This document shows positions 34,432-43,337 of a stretch of DNA of 64,000 nt, one piece after another. The position numbers and the translations under genes are program-made. Position 1 is the first letter of the stretch. Each line of letters starts with the position of its first letter. The notes under the pieces were generated by a model. That model had not been told where the DNA came from, made no database searches, and worked only from the letters and a program-made list of their open reading frames with translations. The stretch is taken from contig NZ_JAERLY010000010.1 of NCBI RefSeq assembly GCF_018256155.1, positions 1 to 64,000 on the forward strand, in the 5' to 3' direction. The DNA comes from Gluconobacter sp. Dm-62 (lineage in GTDB: Bacteria > Pseudomonadota > Alphaproteobacteria > Acetobacterales > Acetobacteraceae).

Positions 34432-36984
34432 TCACGGCGCTGGCGGATGGTATTCGGCGTAAATTGTGTGGTTATAGTTCGACACGGTTGTGAGTTTGAC
34501 GGATGCATAGGCTGGCAGGACAATTGGGGTGCCAGCAGCTTTCCCAATAAATGCCCACTGCCCATTGATGGGATAAACGTTCAGAGTGTGCGAACTGCCA
34601 TTGGCAATCGTGTGTGATGTTCCTTCGTTGCCCATTTCAGTACCGACTTTAGCGCCCTGTGCGTCTGCTCCAACTGAGACAACGATAAACGGTCCATCAA
34701 CAACCGTTGCATCGTCGATTGTCGAGCCAGCAGCAGATGGCGTAGTGTGGGGCGTAACCTGCGACCCATCGTCCATGACGCCGAACGCTGTCGATGTCCC
34801 GGACTTGTAGGTCATCCCTAAGCCGTTCTGGTACGAAAGCGTGTGCTGGTTACGCCCAGCCAGCGTGTTGTTGCTCGTGAAGTCCACGACCGTCTGCCCT
34901 GCTGCTGCACGAATAACAGCGGCGGTCGGGCCGAGGGGATTGTTTCCGGCATCTACCCATGCGCCGTTGATAGACAACCCGGTGCCACCCATTGCAACAT
35001 CCACGGCATCACCTGAACCTCCCGTCAGCCAGAGAACCGAACCGATTGTCTGGTTGAAACGCTCACCAAACTGCCAGACAGCCGTGCCATCAGTCATGCG
35101 CGGGGCAATAAAAACACCTTCGGCACTGAACGCTGCCTCTCCGCCATCCCCATCATCCAGCGCAATCTGGTAGGTTCCGGCACCGCCAGCCGTTCCCGTC
35201 AACTGTTTGACGATCTGAAAGGGGTGAACTGGCATTGCTGCCGTGACATAATCGCCGATAGAGATCGTTCCCGAGACAACAGACGAGATCGTCAGGGTTG
35301 TTGTGCCGTCATACGAAGCAACAGCTTCAGTAGGTGCGGGAAAATTTGGCTGTGTGCCGCCTGTGGTGCCAGCTTTCTGCGCATACCACAGCCATAACGT
35401 GCCGTTCACGCCTACCATGATGCGAGTGGATTCCGGTCGATCATACTGGCCTGTAGACCACGCAGTGACGCCCTGATTGGCCTGCCAGTAGTTGGCTGCC
35501 CCTAGGCTGCTCATGCTCAGATAGAACATGGAGCGGTGGCCTGATTGCGGTTTGCCGTAGCTGGGGTCAAATGTAGGAATGTCATCGCCATTGGCCCAGA
35601 GGTCAAATTCGTTCCAGGCTCCAAAAGCCCCTGGAGATTTTCCGGAGAAATCCTGAATGTCATCGACAATTCCCCAGACCGAGTTCTGTCCCATTTTCTT
35701 TACGAACAGGTTCAGCCCAACGTCATAATTCGACGAGGGTCCGGTACCATAGCTATCAAGTTCCGCATTGATGGCAGAAGTATTGCCAGATGAAGTCGGA
35801 CCACTGATCGCCAAAGCCCCCAAGGCCGGCATCTGAGCATAATTGGAACAGTAAGGCCCGCAGAAGCCCGGGTTCATGTTCCAGAAGAACGCACTGGCGG
35901 GCGTATTGAAGTGCTTTGAGGCTTTCGAAACGGCCCCGGCATAAAAGCCGCTGTTCAAGGTAATGTTGACATCACCGTCGCCGCCAGGAGATGGATAGTA
36001 TCCGCCGATATGACCATCGAAGAGCCACGTCACATATTTATTCGGGTCAGGATTTGCAAGTTTCCCGTCCCATTGAGATCCTTTGGGAACTTCGACTAAA
36101 CTGTTGTTGGGCAGAGCGTCATAAATCGACTGGATGGTCGCAGCATCAGATGCGGACCCATCCAGTTTAGCCCCAAGATCAGCCAGATTGTAGCGATCAC
36201 CCCATTTCTGAGACAGCGTCCTCGGGACAGAGCCACCATACGCCGCCTGTGCCGACGCCGCGCTCGCGTTGGCCGTCACGGGCTGCTGCGCCAGATTGAC
36301 CGGACCTGTCTGAACCTGCGCCAGAACGGAAGCCGCGACACCGCCCGCAAGCGAACTGGCAGGGGCCGTCACACCCGGTGCAGCCGTATAGCCCCATCCA
36401 GGCAACTGGACACTCGCGCCTGCCAGTCCCCATCCCAGAGTAAACTGTGGCGGTGTGCAGCCGCTCGTGCTGGATGTCAGGGTTACCGGATTGGCCGGAA
36501 CATCTGCCGCAGATGCAGCCGTCCCGCCGACCGAGACGGTGACGACGGAGCCGGACAGGCCGTTGCCGTCCGAGACGATGACCTTCGTGCCTGTGCTCGC
36601 GAGTGTGAAGACACTGGAGGCCGGACAGGCATTGCCCGCAGCCACCACGGTCGCAGAGGTCACGGTATAGCCCGTCGGCACCAGCTGGGCCGTCTGCCCC
36701 AGGGCATTGCCGGCAACGGTGAGCGTGAGAGGAAGATCAACCGGGGCATAAGCGCCCGGGCTGGTCACGGTCGCTGCAGAGACAAAGCCTGAATAGAGCG
36801 CCACGGGAGACATATTGCCCGTAGGGCGTCCCGAGCCATCGAACAGCGGCTGCCCCGACGGTGTCTTGGACTTTGCGTCAAGCACGCCGTTACCGCCCGG
36901 GACAAACCCTCTCATCAGGGCGGGATCTGCATGCGCCACACCAAAAGCGCCGCAGCAGATCAGGGAGAGAAGGATCTTCTTCAT
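34432..36984 (-). CDS. tailspike/receptor-binding protein with a signal-peptide-like N-terminus
   Basis: 850 aa. The first 20 residues (MKKILLSLICCGAFGVAHAD) look like a cleavable Sec signal, which is odd for a virion protein. A Gly/Ala/Val-rich region (about 30-230) leads to the segment RTLSQKWGDRYNLADLGAKL ending in DGSASDAATIQSIYDAL, typical of the neck of right-handed beta-helix tailspikes. The C-terminal half is rich in short beta-strands and Gly turns. It is the last tail gene, after the tip proteins, so it likely recognises or degrades a surface polysaccharide. The start overlaps the previous gene by 4 bases. Confidence 0.8.
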   Translation of the reverse strand: MKKILLSLICCGAFGVAHADPALMRGFVPGGNGVLDAKSKTPSGQPLFDGSGRPTGNMSPVALYSGFVSAATVTSPGAYAPVDLPLTLTVAGNALGQTAQLVPTGYTVTSATVVAAGNACPASSVFTLASTGTKVIVSDGNGLSGSVVTVSVGGTAASAADVPANPVTLTSSTSGCTPPQFTLGWGLAGASVQLPGWGYTAAPGVTAPASSLAGGVAASVLAQVQTGPVNLAQQPVTANASAASAQAAYGGSVPRTLSQKWGDRYNLADLGAKLDGSASDAATIQSIYDALPNNSLVEVPKGSQWDGKLANPDPNKYVTWLFDGHIGGYYPSPGGDGDVNITLNSGFYAGAVSKASKHFNTPASAFFWNMNPGFCGPYCSNYAQMPALGALAISGPTSSGNTSAINAELDSYGTGPSSNYDVGLNLFVKKMGQNSVWGIVDDIQDFSGKSPGAFGAWNEFDLWANGDDIPTFDPSYGKPQSGHRSMFYLSMSSLGAANYWQANQGVTAWSTGQYDRPESTRIMVGVNGTLWLWYAQKAGTTGGTQPNFPAPTEAVASYDGTTTLTISSVVSGTISIGDYVTAAMPVHPFQIVKQLTGTAGGAGTYQIALDDGDGGEAAFSAEGVFIAPRMTDGTAVWQFGERFNQTIGSVLWLTGGSGDAVDVAMGGTGLSINGAWVDAGNNPLGPTAAVIRAAAGQTVVDFTSNNTLAGRNQHTLSYQNGLGMTYKSGTSTAFGVMDDGSQVTPHTTPSAAGSTIDDATVVDGPFIVVSVGADAQGAKVGTEMGNEGTSHTIANGSSHTLNVYPINGQWAFIGKAAGTPIVLPAYASVKLTTVSNYNHTIYAEYHPPAP

Positions 36985-37391
36985 GGGCTCAAAACACTTT
37001 CGGTTGCGACGCCGTTGTTATTCCAGAATGTGCCAGGGCCTGTTCCGGGGTCTGATGTCGGCAGGGAGGCAACCCATGCCGCGTAGGATTTCTGCATGGC
37101 GGCCTGCGTCAGGATCGCGCCGCTTTCTGTGCCGGTGACAGGACTATAGGAAATCGCATCGGCATTGAGGAACAGGCCGCCATTCTCAGGCGCCGTTGCT
37201 GGCAGAGTGGGCGCAATAGCCAGCAGTCCCATCGCCGTGATGGAGAGCGCGAAATCAGAAGCCTTGATGTTGCAGGGCTGGAAGCCTGTCACCGTGCCCT
37301 GATCGTCTGTCACGGGCCGAAGAAAGACGAGCAGATCCGTCGCCTGCACGCTGGTCTGCGTGAGTGCGGGGTCAGATGCGAGTTGGGACAT
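36981..37391 (-). CDS. phage tail-tip protein, hypothetical
   Basis: 136 aa between the tail fibre-region genes and the tailspike. It contains a beta-rich N-terminal half (ATDLLVFLRPVTDDQGTV) and a low-complexity Gly/Thr/Pro end; I recognise no domain. The operon position suggests a connector or chaperone for the tailspike. It is joined to the tailspike by an ATGA overlap. Confidence 0.75.
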   Translation of the reverse strand: MSQLASDPALTQTSVQATDLLVFLRPVTDDQGTVTGFQPCNIKASDFALSITAMGLLAIAPTLPATAPENGGLFLNADAISYSPVTGTESGAILTQAAMQKSYAAWVASLPTSDPGTGPGTFWNNNGVATESVLSP

Positions 37392-37395
37392 GAGT

Positions 37396-37845
37396 TCACC
37401 CGAAAATCAGGGGGTTTCCATAGGCATCAGGCACAATGGCCGGGCCGAGGAGAAATGCGTTTGGCGCGTAAGGCGGCAGCTCAGGAGGTATCAGGGAGGG
37501 TATGGGCTGCACGGCAATGCCGACGGAGACCGTCAGAACCTGGCCACTGCTCGTGCGGACCGTGGCCACGACTGTCTGAGGGCCGGGGGCAAACCATACG
37601 ATCCACGCCGTCGCAAGCGTCCCGAAGACCGAAGACCAGGCGATCTGACCACCGCCGGTGATGAACTCGACCTCGACAATCCTGTCACCGCAACAGAGAA
37701 GCGCGCCGAAATCGATGCTGTAATCAGAGGAGCCGTTCAGCGTAGTGTCAGGCCAGCATATGACCGCGCTGGCTTCAATTCCCCGGATGCGGAAAGCGAG
37801 AGGAATATCGGCGCGCACGACGCGCTGGCAAGGCACCCACGTCAT
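37396..37845 (-). CDS. phage tail-region protein, hypothetical
   Basis: 149 aa, beta-rich, with paired-strand stretches such as FRIRGIEASAVICWPD and VVATVRTSSGQVLTVSVGI that look like an immunoglobulin-like fold. No catalytic motif is seen. Its start overlaps the end of the 58-aa gene upstream (ATGA). Confidence 0.75.
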   Translation of the reverse strand: MTWVPCQRVVRADIPLAFRIRGIEASAVICWPDTTLNGSSDYSIDFGALLCCGDRIVEVEFITGGGQIAWSSVFGTLATAWIVWFAPGPQTVVATVRTSSGQVLTVSVGIAVQPIPSLIPPELPPYAPNAFLLGPAIVPDAYGNPLIFG

Positions 37846-38018
37846 GATCCCCCCCGGATCTGGGCGATCAGGGAATTAAACTCGTCCTGAGTGATAAAGG
37901 TCTGGTTGGTGGCTAACTTCAGAGCCGGCACAGCCCCCGCTGGAGCGCCGGATGCATCAGAAACCGACTGAACGGACACGAGATTGCCGTTGGCATCCAC
38001 CGTCTTGATGTACTGCAT
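37842..38018 (-). CDS. 58-aa tail-region protein
   Basis: Small frame starting at 38018, where the ATG shares its A with the stop of the previous gene, and ending in an ATGA overlap with the next. The peptide starts MQYIKTVDANGNLVSVQSV and ends with FITQDEFNSLIAQIRGG; it looks like a small fibre-associated or chaperone protein. The couplings at both ends and the sensible composition make it a real gene. Confidence 0.7.
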   Translation of the reverse strand: MQYIKTVDANGNLVSVQSVSDASGAPAGAVPALKLATNQTFITQDEFNSLIAQIRGGS

Positions 38019-38959
38019 CAGTACCCCGCAGGCGTGAAAGTGTATGTGATTGTCTGCCCCACAGACGCGAACGTGCTGCTGGAGGAGGGGAGGTTGTAGG
38101 ATGCAACAATCGTGATGTTGTCGCCCTTCTTGACGCGCATCAGGCCAGAGCCCGACATTGGGAACAGCGTCGTATCAGACCAGACTGTTGAGCCGGTGCT
38201 AGGCTGGTAGCTGCTGCCTTCGATCTGGATCAAACCCTGACACTGCGACGGCTGAATGTTCGACACATTGAAGCTGGCTGACGCATAGACGAGGCCGTCA
38301 TAGGGAGCCGTGAACGTCAGATCGACAATATGCGTTGTTGTCTGGCTGCTGTTTGGCGTCGGCGTGTAATAGACCTGTGAGGCCTGCCCAAACACAGATT
38401 GAGACGGCATGACATCAGCCTTGAGCGCAAATGTGCCCGCGTCTGTTCCGTCAACACCAAGGCCGAGGCCGCTCCCGTCTGTACGCCAGCCGATATAGAT
38501 CAGGTTATTACCGAAGTCCGAGAAGCCCCACCCTTGCTTGACGAACTGGTTCCAGCCGAACTTTTGCCACGCCGCTCCTGAGGCGCCCGGTACGGTTGTG
38601 TTCGCATCGGCCGTGGAGACCCAGAAGAGGCCAGCCGTGCTTGCGTCTGCGACGATGGCGTTCTGGGGGTAGCCGCCAATCGAATTGGCGAAGCTCTGCG
38701 AAAAAAGCGGGATTACCCCGGCCTCATAATTCTGTGCCGATACGGAAAGGGTCTTGAGCGCTCCGTTCCAGTCCGCTCCCCACGGATACACGCCCCCCGC
38801 AGCCGGAGGGGTGAAATTGACAGCCGGGAACCCCGAAGCAATCGATGCCCGCCCGGTCGCAAGGGCAGTGCCGGACAGCAGCGGATACTGAACCGTTGTC
38901 GTCGTGCCGCCCGACGCCCACAGCACCGGAAACTGAGGCGAAAAGTCAGAAATTTTCAT
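38018..38959 (-). CDS. phage tail fibre/tip protein
   Basis: 313 aa from the ATG at 38959 (MKISDFSPQFPVLWASGG), which overlaps the DUF2612 stop; the frame open to 39058 is only extension. The middle and end are rich in Ser, Thr, Gly and aromatic residues with beta-strand periodicity (VVDLTFTAPYDGLVYASASF-like segment near 230). The C-terminus resembles a jelly-roll sugar-binding head. Likely the fibre or collar protein next to the baseplate. Confidence 0.7.
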   Translation of the reverse strand: MKISDFSPQFPVLWASGGTTTTVQYPLLSGTALATGRASIASGFPAVNFTPPAAGGVYPWGADWNGALKTLSVSAQNYEAGVIPLFSQSFANSIGGYPQNAIVADASTAGLFWVSTADANTTVPGASGAAWQKFGWNQFVKQGWGFSDFGNNLIYIGWRTDGSGLGLGVDGTDAGTFALKADVMPSQSVFGQASQVYYTPTPNSSQTTTHIVDLTFTAPYDGLVYASASFNVSNIQPSQCQGLIQIEGSSYQPSTGSTVWSDTTLFPMSGSGLMRVKKGDNITIVASYNLPSSSSTFASVGQTITYTFTPAGY

Positions 38960-39537
38960 GAGATAGACGCCTTCGCATAAGCCAGTGTCACGGTGCTGGG
39001 GCGCGGCAAGACGCCGGACTGCTCGATGATGGCCGCTTCGACAGGAGTCAGCGTCCAATCATGGTTGATTGTCAGGATTGTTTCCGACGTTTCGGAGACC
39101 CAGATCTTTCCGCTCGTCGAAAACAGCCGCATCAGAATGTCATTGATTGCTGCGATTGACCCGCCACAGAGGTTAGCAGCAGCCTTCGCAAAAATGAGGG
39201 TCCGGAAGGCGTCATCAGTCAGGGCAAAGTTACTGGTCGATCCTTGCCCGCCATAGAAAATACCGTATCCGAAGCCCCCTATGACGCTTGTCCCGTCATC
39301 AGCTTCATGAAAGCCGATATATCCGGTTTCAGCCACGTTCAGCACACGACCCACGCCTACAATCCGGCCCCAAACATCCAACCCCCAGCCGACGGCTGTG
39401 TTAGGATTGAAAACCTGATCGTAGAACAGATCGATCTGAACCGCCGGATCAATGGCCTGGTTGAACCCCGCAATGATAGTCAGGAGGCTTGGGCTGTTGG
39501 CGTACTGGGCGAGGATCGTCTCGTTGACGTTCTCCAT
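38956..39537 (-). CDS. DUF2612 baseplate/tail protein
   Basis: 193 aa. The segments YANSPSLLTIIAGFNQAIDP, YDQVFNPNTAVGWGLDVWGR and TLTPVEAAIIEQSGVLPRP match DUF2612, a family placed like P2 gpI between baseplate J and the tail fibre. The protein probably caps the baseplate wedge and anchors the fibre. No catalytic site is expected. Confidence 0.85.
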   Translation of the reverse strand: MENVNETILAQYANSPSLLTIIAGFNQAIDPAVQIDLFYDQVFNPNTAVGWGLDVWGRIVGVGRVLNVAETGYIGFHEADDGTSVIGGFGYGIFYGGQGSTSNFALTDDAFRTLIFAKAAANLCGGSIAAINDILMRLFSTSGKIWVSETSETILTINHDWTLTPVEAAIIEQSGVLPRPSTVTLAYAKASIS

Positions 39538-39544
39538 ATGCCGC

Positions 39545-40504
39545 CTACACCAGATTTAGAGTAATATCGTCAGCGGAGATCACGGGGCGTTGCGCTATGC
39601 TCATCTGGGCCGTGAAACCTACAGGGCTTGCTGATGTGCCAATCGTGATTTCCACAATCCGGGCCCATGCTCCCAGGGAAGCGATACCGGCATAGAACCG
39701 GCTGGCGAACAGTTCCGCACCGATCCGAGCGCGGCCGCCGCCGTCTGAGCCGTTGAAGGCCGCGATGACCGCCGTCTGAATATCTGACAGGGCCGTAGAC
39801 GGCACTGCTGTCGAGTTAGCGATCGTGACAGCGATATAGACCGGCGTATCGGCGGCGACCGTGTAATTGAATGTGTAGGAGGGGCCGTTGCCGCCATAGG
39901 CTGCGTTCGGGTCCTGCACCGTGACGGAGGACGAGCCGCTCGTCATCGAGCACGGGTTTTTCTTTTGCAGAATGGCGAGGCCGATATCTGCTGCGCTTCC
40001 ACCTGAGACGGAAATGAACAGAGCGCGGGCAGGGACTGTAACGCCGCCGATTGTCGCGTCACTATCAGAGGGGTTGTCCACGACATAGGCGTCATTGACG
40101 TTCGCCAGGTTCAGCAGGGCGCCAAGGATAGAAGCGTTTGTCCCGTTACTGTTGGCCTCTACTGTCGCCTCACGTCGCGCCTCAAAGTCCGCCTGACCTT
40201 CACCGGTATTCCGGGTCATGAAATAGATGTAGCCGAGCGCATCCTGCATCCGACCCATGGCATTGCGGGGATCAAAGCCGTTGAACAGCGCCAAGATCTG
40301 GTCGTTGCAGTCGCCAATGATGGCCGTTTCGCTCGTTGCAAGCTGGCCCTGCGGCGTTCTCAGGTCAGGATTTACATCACCGCCAAGAGCCGCATTGATA
40401 TCGGCCTGAACGCCTGCGAGGATGTCCGGCTCTGATGGGGCAACAAAGCCCGCAGCCGTCATGGAGCAGGCGGGGACAGACGTGGTGGCGTCAGAACTGG
40501 ACAC
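39545..40504 (-). CDS. baseplate J-like protein
   Basis: 319 aa with the N-terminal helical part (ILAGVQADINAALGGDVNPD, LRTPQGQLATSETAIIGDCN) typical of baseplate J / Mu gp47-type wedge proteins, then a beta-rich middle (YVVDNPSDSDATIGGVTVPA) and the C-terminal PSTALSDIQTAVIAAFNG segment. It forms the baseplate rim together with the gp46-like protein. Its start overlaps that gene's end by 14 bases. Confidence 0.9.
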   Translation of the reverse strand: MSSSDATTSVPACSMTAAGFVAPSEPDILAGVQADINAALGGDVNPDLRTPQGQLATSETAIIGDCNDQILALFNGFDPRNAMGRMQDALGYIYFMTRNTGEGQADFEARREATVEANSNGTNASILGALLNLANVNDAYVVDNPSDSDATIGGVTVPARALFISVSGGSAADIGLAILQKKNPCSMTSGSSSVTVQDPNAAYGGNGPSYTFNYTVAADTPVYIAVTIANSTAVPSTALSDIQTAVIAAFNGSDGGGRARIGAELFASRFYAGIASLGAWARIVEITIGTSASPVGFTAQMSIAQRPVISADDITLNLV

Positions 40505-40844
40505 TCTGCGTCTCTCCTGTTGTGAGGGTTATGGCAATCACGCCACCGACTGACCGATCAGCGCGCGGACCGATCAGGGCACATTGCGCTGCCGCCACAC
40601 CTGGCACGGTCATTGCGGCCTGTTCGGCCTGGGCGCGAAGAAGGGGAATGGACGATGCGCCGTTGAAAATGCCGCTATCGTAAGGAAGGCCGAGGCTGGT
40701 GTCGTACCAGCACTCTCCAAGCCATGTCCGGACGGCACATGCCACATCCTGAATGACGGAATACGGCTCTGTGCAGACGGCAAGATTTTTATTCGCGTCG
40801 AGGACAAGGCCCCACGTCGAGCGGTCGAGAAGCAGCGATTTCAT
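40491..40844 (-). CDS. baseplate wedge protein, gpW/gp46-like
   Basis: 117 aa. It starts with LLLDRSTWGLVLDANKNLAV and contains VACAVRTWLGECWYDTSLGL and a final beta pair, the pattern of small baseplate proteins placed between V and J (P2 W, Mu gp46, T4 gp25-like function). Function is assigned from both composition and gene order. Confidence 0.8.
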   Translation of the reverse strand: MKSLLLDRSTWGLVLDANKNLAVCTEPYSVIQDVACAVRTWLGECWYDTSLGLPYDSGIFNGASSIPLLRAQAEQAAMTVPGVAAAQCALIGPRADRSVGGVIAITLTTGETQSVQF

Positions 40845-40916
40845 GGGGTATCCCGCGCGGCGCGCTCGTCTGGGGATTTATCTGGACAGTAGTTCGTTCT
40901 GGCGCCAAGTACAAGG

Positions 40917-41555
40917 CTATTCCGGGGCGGAAGTCTTACCCGATCCGGACTGAACGCCGCCGTGGACGTGGCTTTCAAGCGACACGGAGCCAGCCTGCAC
41001 ATCGCCAGTTGCTTTGATCGTGCCTGCCACATTCAGATTACAGTTCACATCCATTTCGGATGCCTGAACTGTGACCTTGCCAGTCGTGACGATACGGACG
41101 CCATCCGCGGTGATCTGGATATAGTGCGCCGGAGCCGCGTTCAGGAACCCGCCCACATAAACGCAATCGGCCATGGAGTGCTGGCGGAAGCTGCCGGGGA
41201 GGGCAGGAGCGCGGGTCGCAACCGCGTTCGACTGATCGCGGCCGGAAATGATGATGTAGCCAATGTCACCGAGCACCGGGTCCACGATGACAGCACAGGC
41301 CCCGCCCTGAATGCGCAGGTACGGCACGCCATAGATCGTGCCATGCGGAACTGCAGCCCCATCGCTCGTCTGCTGATGAACCATGGGCGTGACGTCCACA
41401 GTGCCGACAATGCCGTTGCCAGCGTGTACGCCGGCCACCTGAACGAGGACGTTTGTGCCCATGTCGGACAGGTTGCGCCTGACGGCCGCGTCGATCGCGC
41501 TCCCGTCAGTATTTCCTTGCGTGATTCCGACGAACGAAGATGTGGAGCCGGACAT
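40917..41555 (-). CDS. baseplate assembly protein V / spike-like
   Basis: 212 aa from 41555, where the ATG shares its A with the hub stop (TGATG). The N-terminal OB-like domain (FVGITQGNTDG to GYIIISGRDQS) is followed by a short-repeat beta-helix (ITADGVRIVTTGKVTVQASE, MDVNCNLNVAGTIKATGDV) and a SHVHGGVQSGSG tip, where HxH commonly binds the iron of the membrane-piercing spike. The SHVHGG motif supports a spike at the tail tip. Confidence 0.88.
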   Translation of the reverse strand: MSGSTSSFVGITQGNTDGSAIDAAVRRNLSDMGTNVLVQVAGVHAGNGIVGTVDVTPMVHQQTSDGAAVPHGTIYGVPYLRIQGGACAVIVDPVLGDIGYIIISGRDQSNAVATRAPALPGSFRQHSMADCVYVGGFLNAAPAHYIQITADGVRIVTTGKVTVQASEMDVNCNLNVAGTIKATGDVQAGSVSLESHVHGGVQSGSGKTSAPE

Positions 41556-42553
41556 CAGACTACCTTTGCTTGGGGAACATCGGCGCGGATCGCCGTCATC
41601 TGTGTGAACCAAGGCCCGTTTGGCATCTCGGAGGCGAGGTCATGCGTCACCATCGTGGGCTTCCACAGGCCCGAAGATGGCATCTGCGGGATGCTCTGGC
41701 CCATCTGGTTGTTGACCCACCCTTCCGGCAGGTACTCGCTCACAAGCTGGAACGGGATCATGTACTGAAGCGCGGGGTTGAAAAACGCCGTCACGCCGAT
41801 GCCGTTCTGATTGTAGGCAGCGTATCCGACAAGACCGGTCGCCTTGCTGAGTTTGACTGTCGTCTTGCTCTGCGTGCCGTCATCTGATCGCCCCCAGACA
41901 TGCAGCATCTTCGTGACTGTATCGACGCGATAGACCGCATGGATGCTGTGCGCCAGCTTGTCGATCTGCTTCATGAGATCGCCAGCCTCATAGAACGAAT
42001 TGATCGTCTGTTTCACACCGTGGTTTGCAAAGGTCAGGCCAGCCTTGGCCGCCAGTTCGCTGAAGATCGTCGCGGCCGGGGTCGGCTGGCTATAACTGGT
42101 CGGGATGGCCGTTGTGACTTTGAGGCCGAGGGTATCATAGGCCAGAACTTGGAAGGCCACAGACGGCGCGCCTGAAAAGTCTACAAAGGCTTCCGCAATG
42201 TCACCAATAAACACAGTCGAAAGTGTACCGCCCGCGTCGCCCGCCTGCACCTGAACCGTCGCGCCGGAAAAGCGCGTGTTCGTTTGGTTACTGGTGTTCG
42301 TCATTGCCATGACCACCGAAAGCCGGTTCATCATGGCGAGCGTCATTCCCTCAACGCGGAGGGAGAGCTGAGACCCTGTGAACATCCCCGCGTTCGTCAC
42401 GGTCGCCCGCACACGAAGGCCCGAAAGCGTCACCTTGTCCGCAGTGCTGCCCGGACCAATGGCCCCGGTTGGAACAGTAAAGGACACGTCGATCTGCTTC
42501 TTGGTGAAACTCGGCTTGCGGCGCGATGCAGTGACCGTGGTTGTTCCGCTCAT
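41555..42553 (-). CDS. baseplate hub protein
   Basis: 332 aa; order just before the spike protein and the LAAKAGLTFANHGVKQTINS segment fit the hub (Mu gp44, P2 D type), which holds the spike and receives the tail tube. The start has AGGA eight bases upstream. It lies 21 bases after an intrinsic terminator and is the first late gene after the accessory block that splits the baseplate operon. Confidence 0.8.
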   Translation of the reverse strand: MSGTTTVTASRRKPSFTKKQIDVSFTVPTGAIGPGSTADKVTLSGLRVRATVTNAGMFTGSQLSLRVEGMTLAMMNRLSVVMAMTNTSNQTNTRFSGATVQVQAGDAGGTLSTVFIGDIAEAFVDFSGAPSVAFQVLAYDTLGLKVTTAIPTSYSQPTPAATIFSELAAKAGLTFANHGVKQTINSFYEAGDLMKQIDKLAHSIHAVYRVDTVTKMLHVWGRSDDGTQSKTTVKLSKATGLVGYAAYNQNGIGVTAFFNPALQYMIPFQLVSEYLPEGWVNNQMGQSIPQMPSSGLWKPTMVTHDLASEMPNGPWFTQMTAIRADVPQAKVV

Positions 42554-42574
42554 GCGACGATCCTTTCAGGCAAT

Positions 42575-42600
42575 AAAAAAGCCGCCTGGTGAGGGGCGGC
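42575..42600 (-). terminator. intrinsic terminator just before the hub gene
   Basis: Minus-strand stem GCCGCC/GGCGGC (42600-42595 with 42586-42581), 8-base loop and a run of six Ts (42580-42575). The run ends 21 bases before the hub start codon, so transcripts coming from the accessory block would stop here. Confidence 0.85.
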
Positions 42601-42712
42601 GGAACAATGTGCTTGATCATGCGAATCTACTTACGCGTGCAGCGCGCGAAGTCGCAGGACTCTCATCCAAAGATGAGCATTAAATGCTTGACTCGAATCC
42701 AAGCAATTGGCG

Positions 42713-42735
42713 CCTCCTAAGAATTAAATAGGAGG
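42713..42735 (+). promoter_or_regulatory. hairpin that hides the ribosome site of the 198-aa gene
   Basis: CCTCCTA (42713-42719) is the exact complement of TAGGAGG (42729-42735), which contains the Shine-Dalgarno sequence five bases before the ATG at 42741. A 9-base A/T-rich loop joins them. Just upstream are further small hairpins: CTCATC/GATGAG with a CAAA loop, AGCATT/AATGCT, and CCAA-GCAA-TTGG. Translation should be low unless the stem opens. Confidence 0.6.
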
Positions 42736-42740
42736 ATAAT

Positions 42741-43337
42741 ATGGAAATAGAACCATCAGAGTACTGCTTTTGCGTCATTGATGCGAGAGAAAGCCTGAAG
42801 AGGCTTGAAAATAATTTTTATACAGCACTAAGTCTTTTTACTCATTTCAGGTCAAAAATGGGTCTTGTAATTCCTAGTGACCCTAAGTCAAACTACCAAT
42901 TTTCTGAAGTTGCGGCGCGGGATGCAATATCTACCATCTATTACTTTAGAAACAGCCTCACCCAATTGGCGAATAATGTTCCGAAATGCCCTGAGACGAA
43001 AGATACAGTCAATCTTGGTTTAATTTATAAAGCGCAAGAGCTGTATAATAACTATTTCCCAGAAGCGCCCTCGGCACGTCACGGTATAGCACATGCAAGT
43101 CAAGCTATGGCTAGGCCCGAGAACGCTAGAACAACATCACTACCAGACGCTGAAGATAACGCCGTCGGAGCGCCCCCAAAGGTGATTAGAAGATCAGGAT
43201 TTCAGGGACATTTAATAACAGTCACCCACCAAGGAAAGGAGTGGAGTGCTGATATCAGTGAGGGCACTCTCAAAAAGCTGCAGGAGATCAGGAAACTTAC
43301 TGTCGATGCCTTTGGCTTTGACGTTCACATCTGTTGA
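42741..43337 (+). CDS. accessory prophage protein, hypothetical
   Basis: 198 aa, clearly lower in GC than the surrounding late genes, with AGGAGG before the start. The N-terminal half is helical (DARESLKRLENNFYTALSLF), followed by a polar linker (about 125-150) and a short beta/alpha C-terminal domain (GFQGHLITVTHQGKEWSADI). There is no membrane helix. It opens the accessory block and is convergent with, and overlaps by 41 bases, the 73-aa gene. No family recognised. Confidence 0.75.
   Translation: MEIEPSEYCFCVIDARESLKRLENNFYTALSLFTHFRSKMGLVIPSDPKSNYQFSEVAARDAISTIYYFRNSLTQLANNVPKCPETKDTVNLGLIYKAQELYNNYFPEAPSARHGIAHASQAMARPENARTTSLPDAEDNAVGAPPKVIRRSGFQGHLITVTHQGKEWSADISEGTLKKLQEIRKLTVDAFGFDVHIC

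Noticed and set aside
34432-36984. Diversity-generating retroelement acting on the tailspike
   Set aside because: No reverse transcriptase gene or template repeat was seen in the window.
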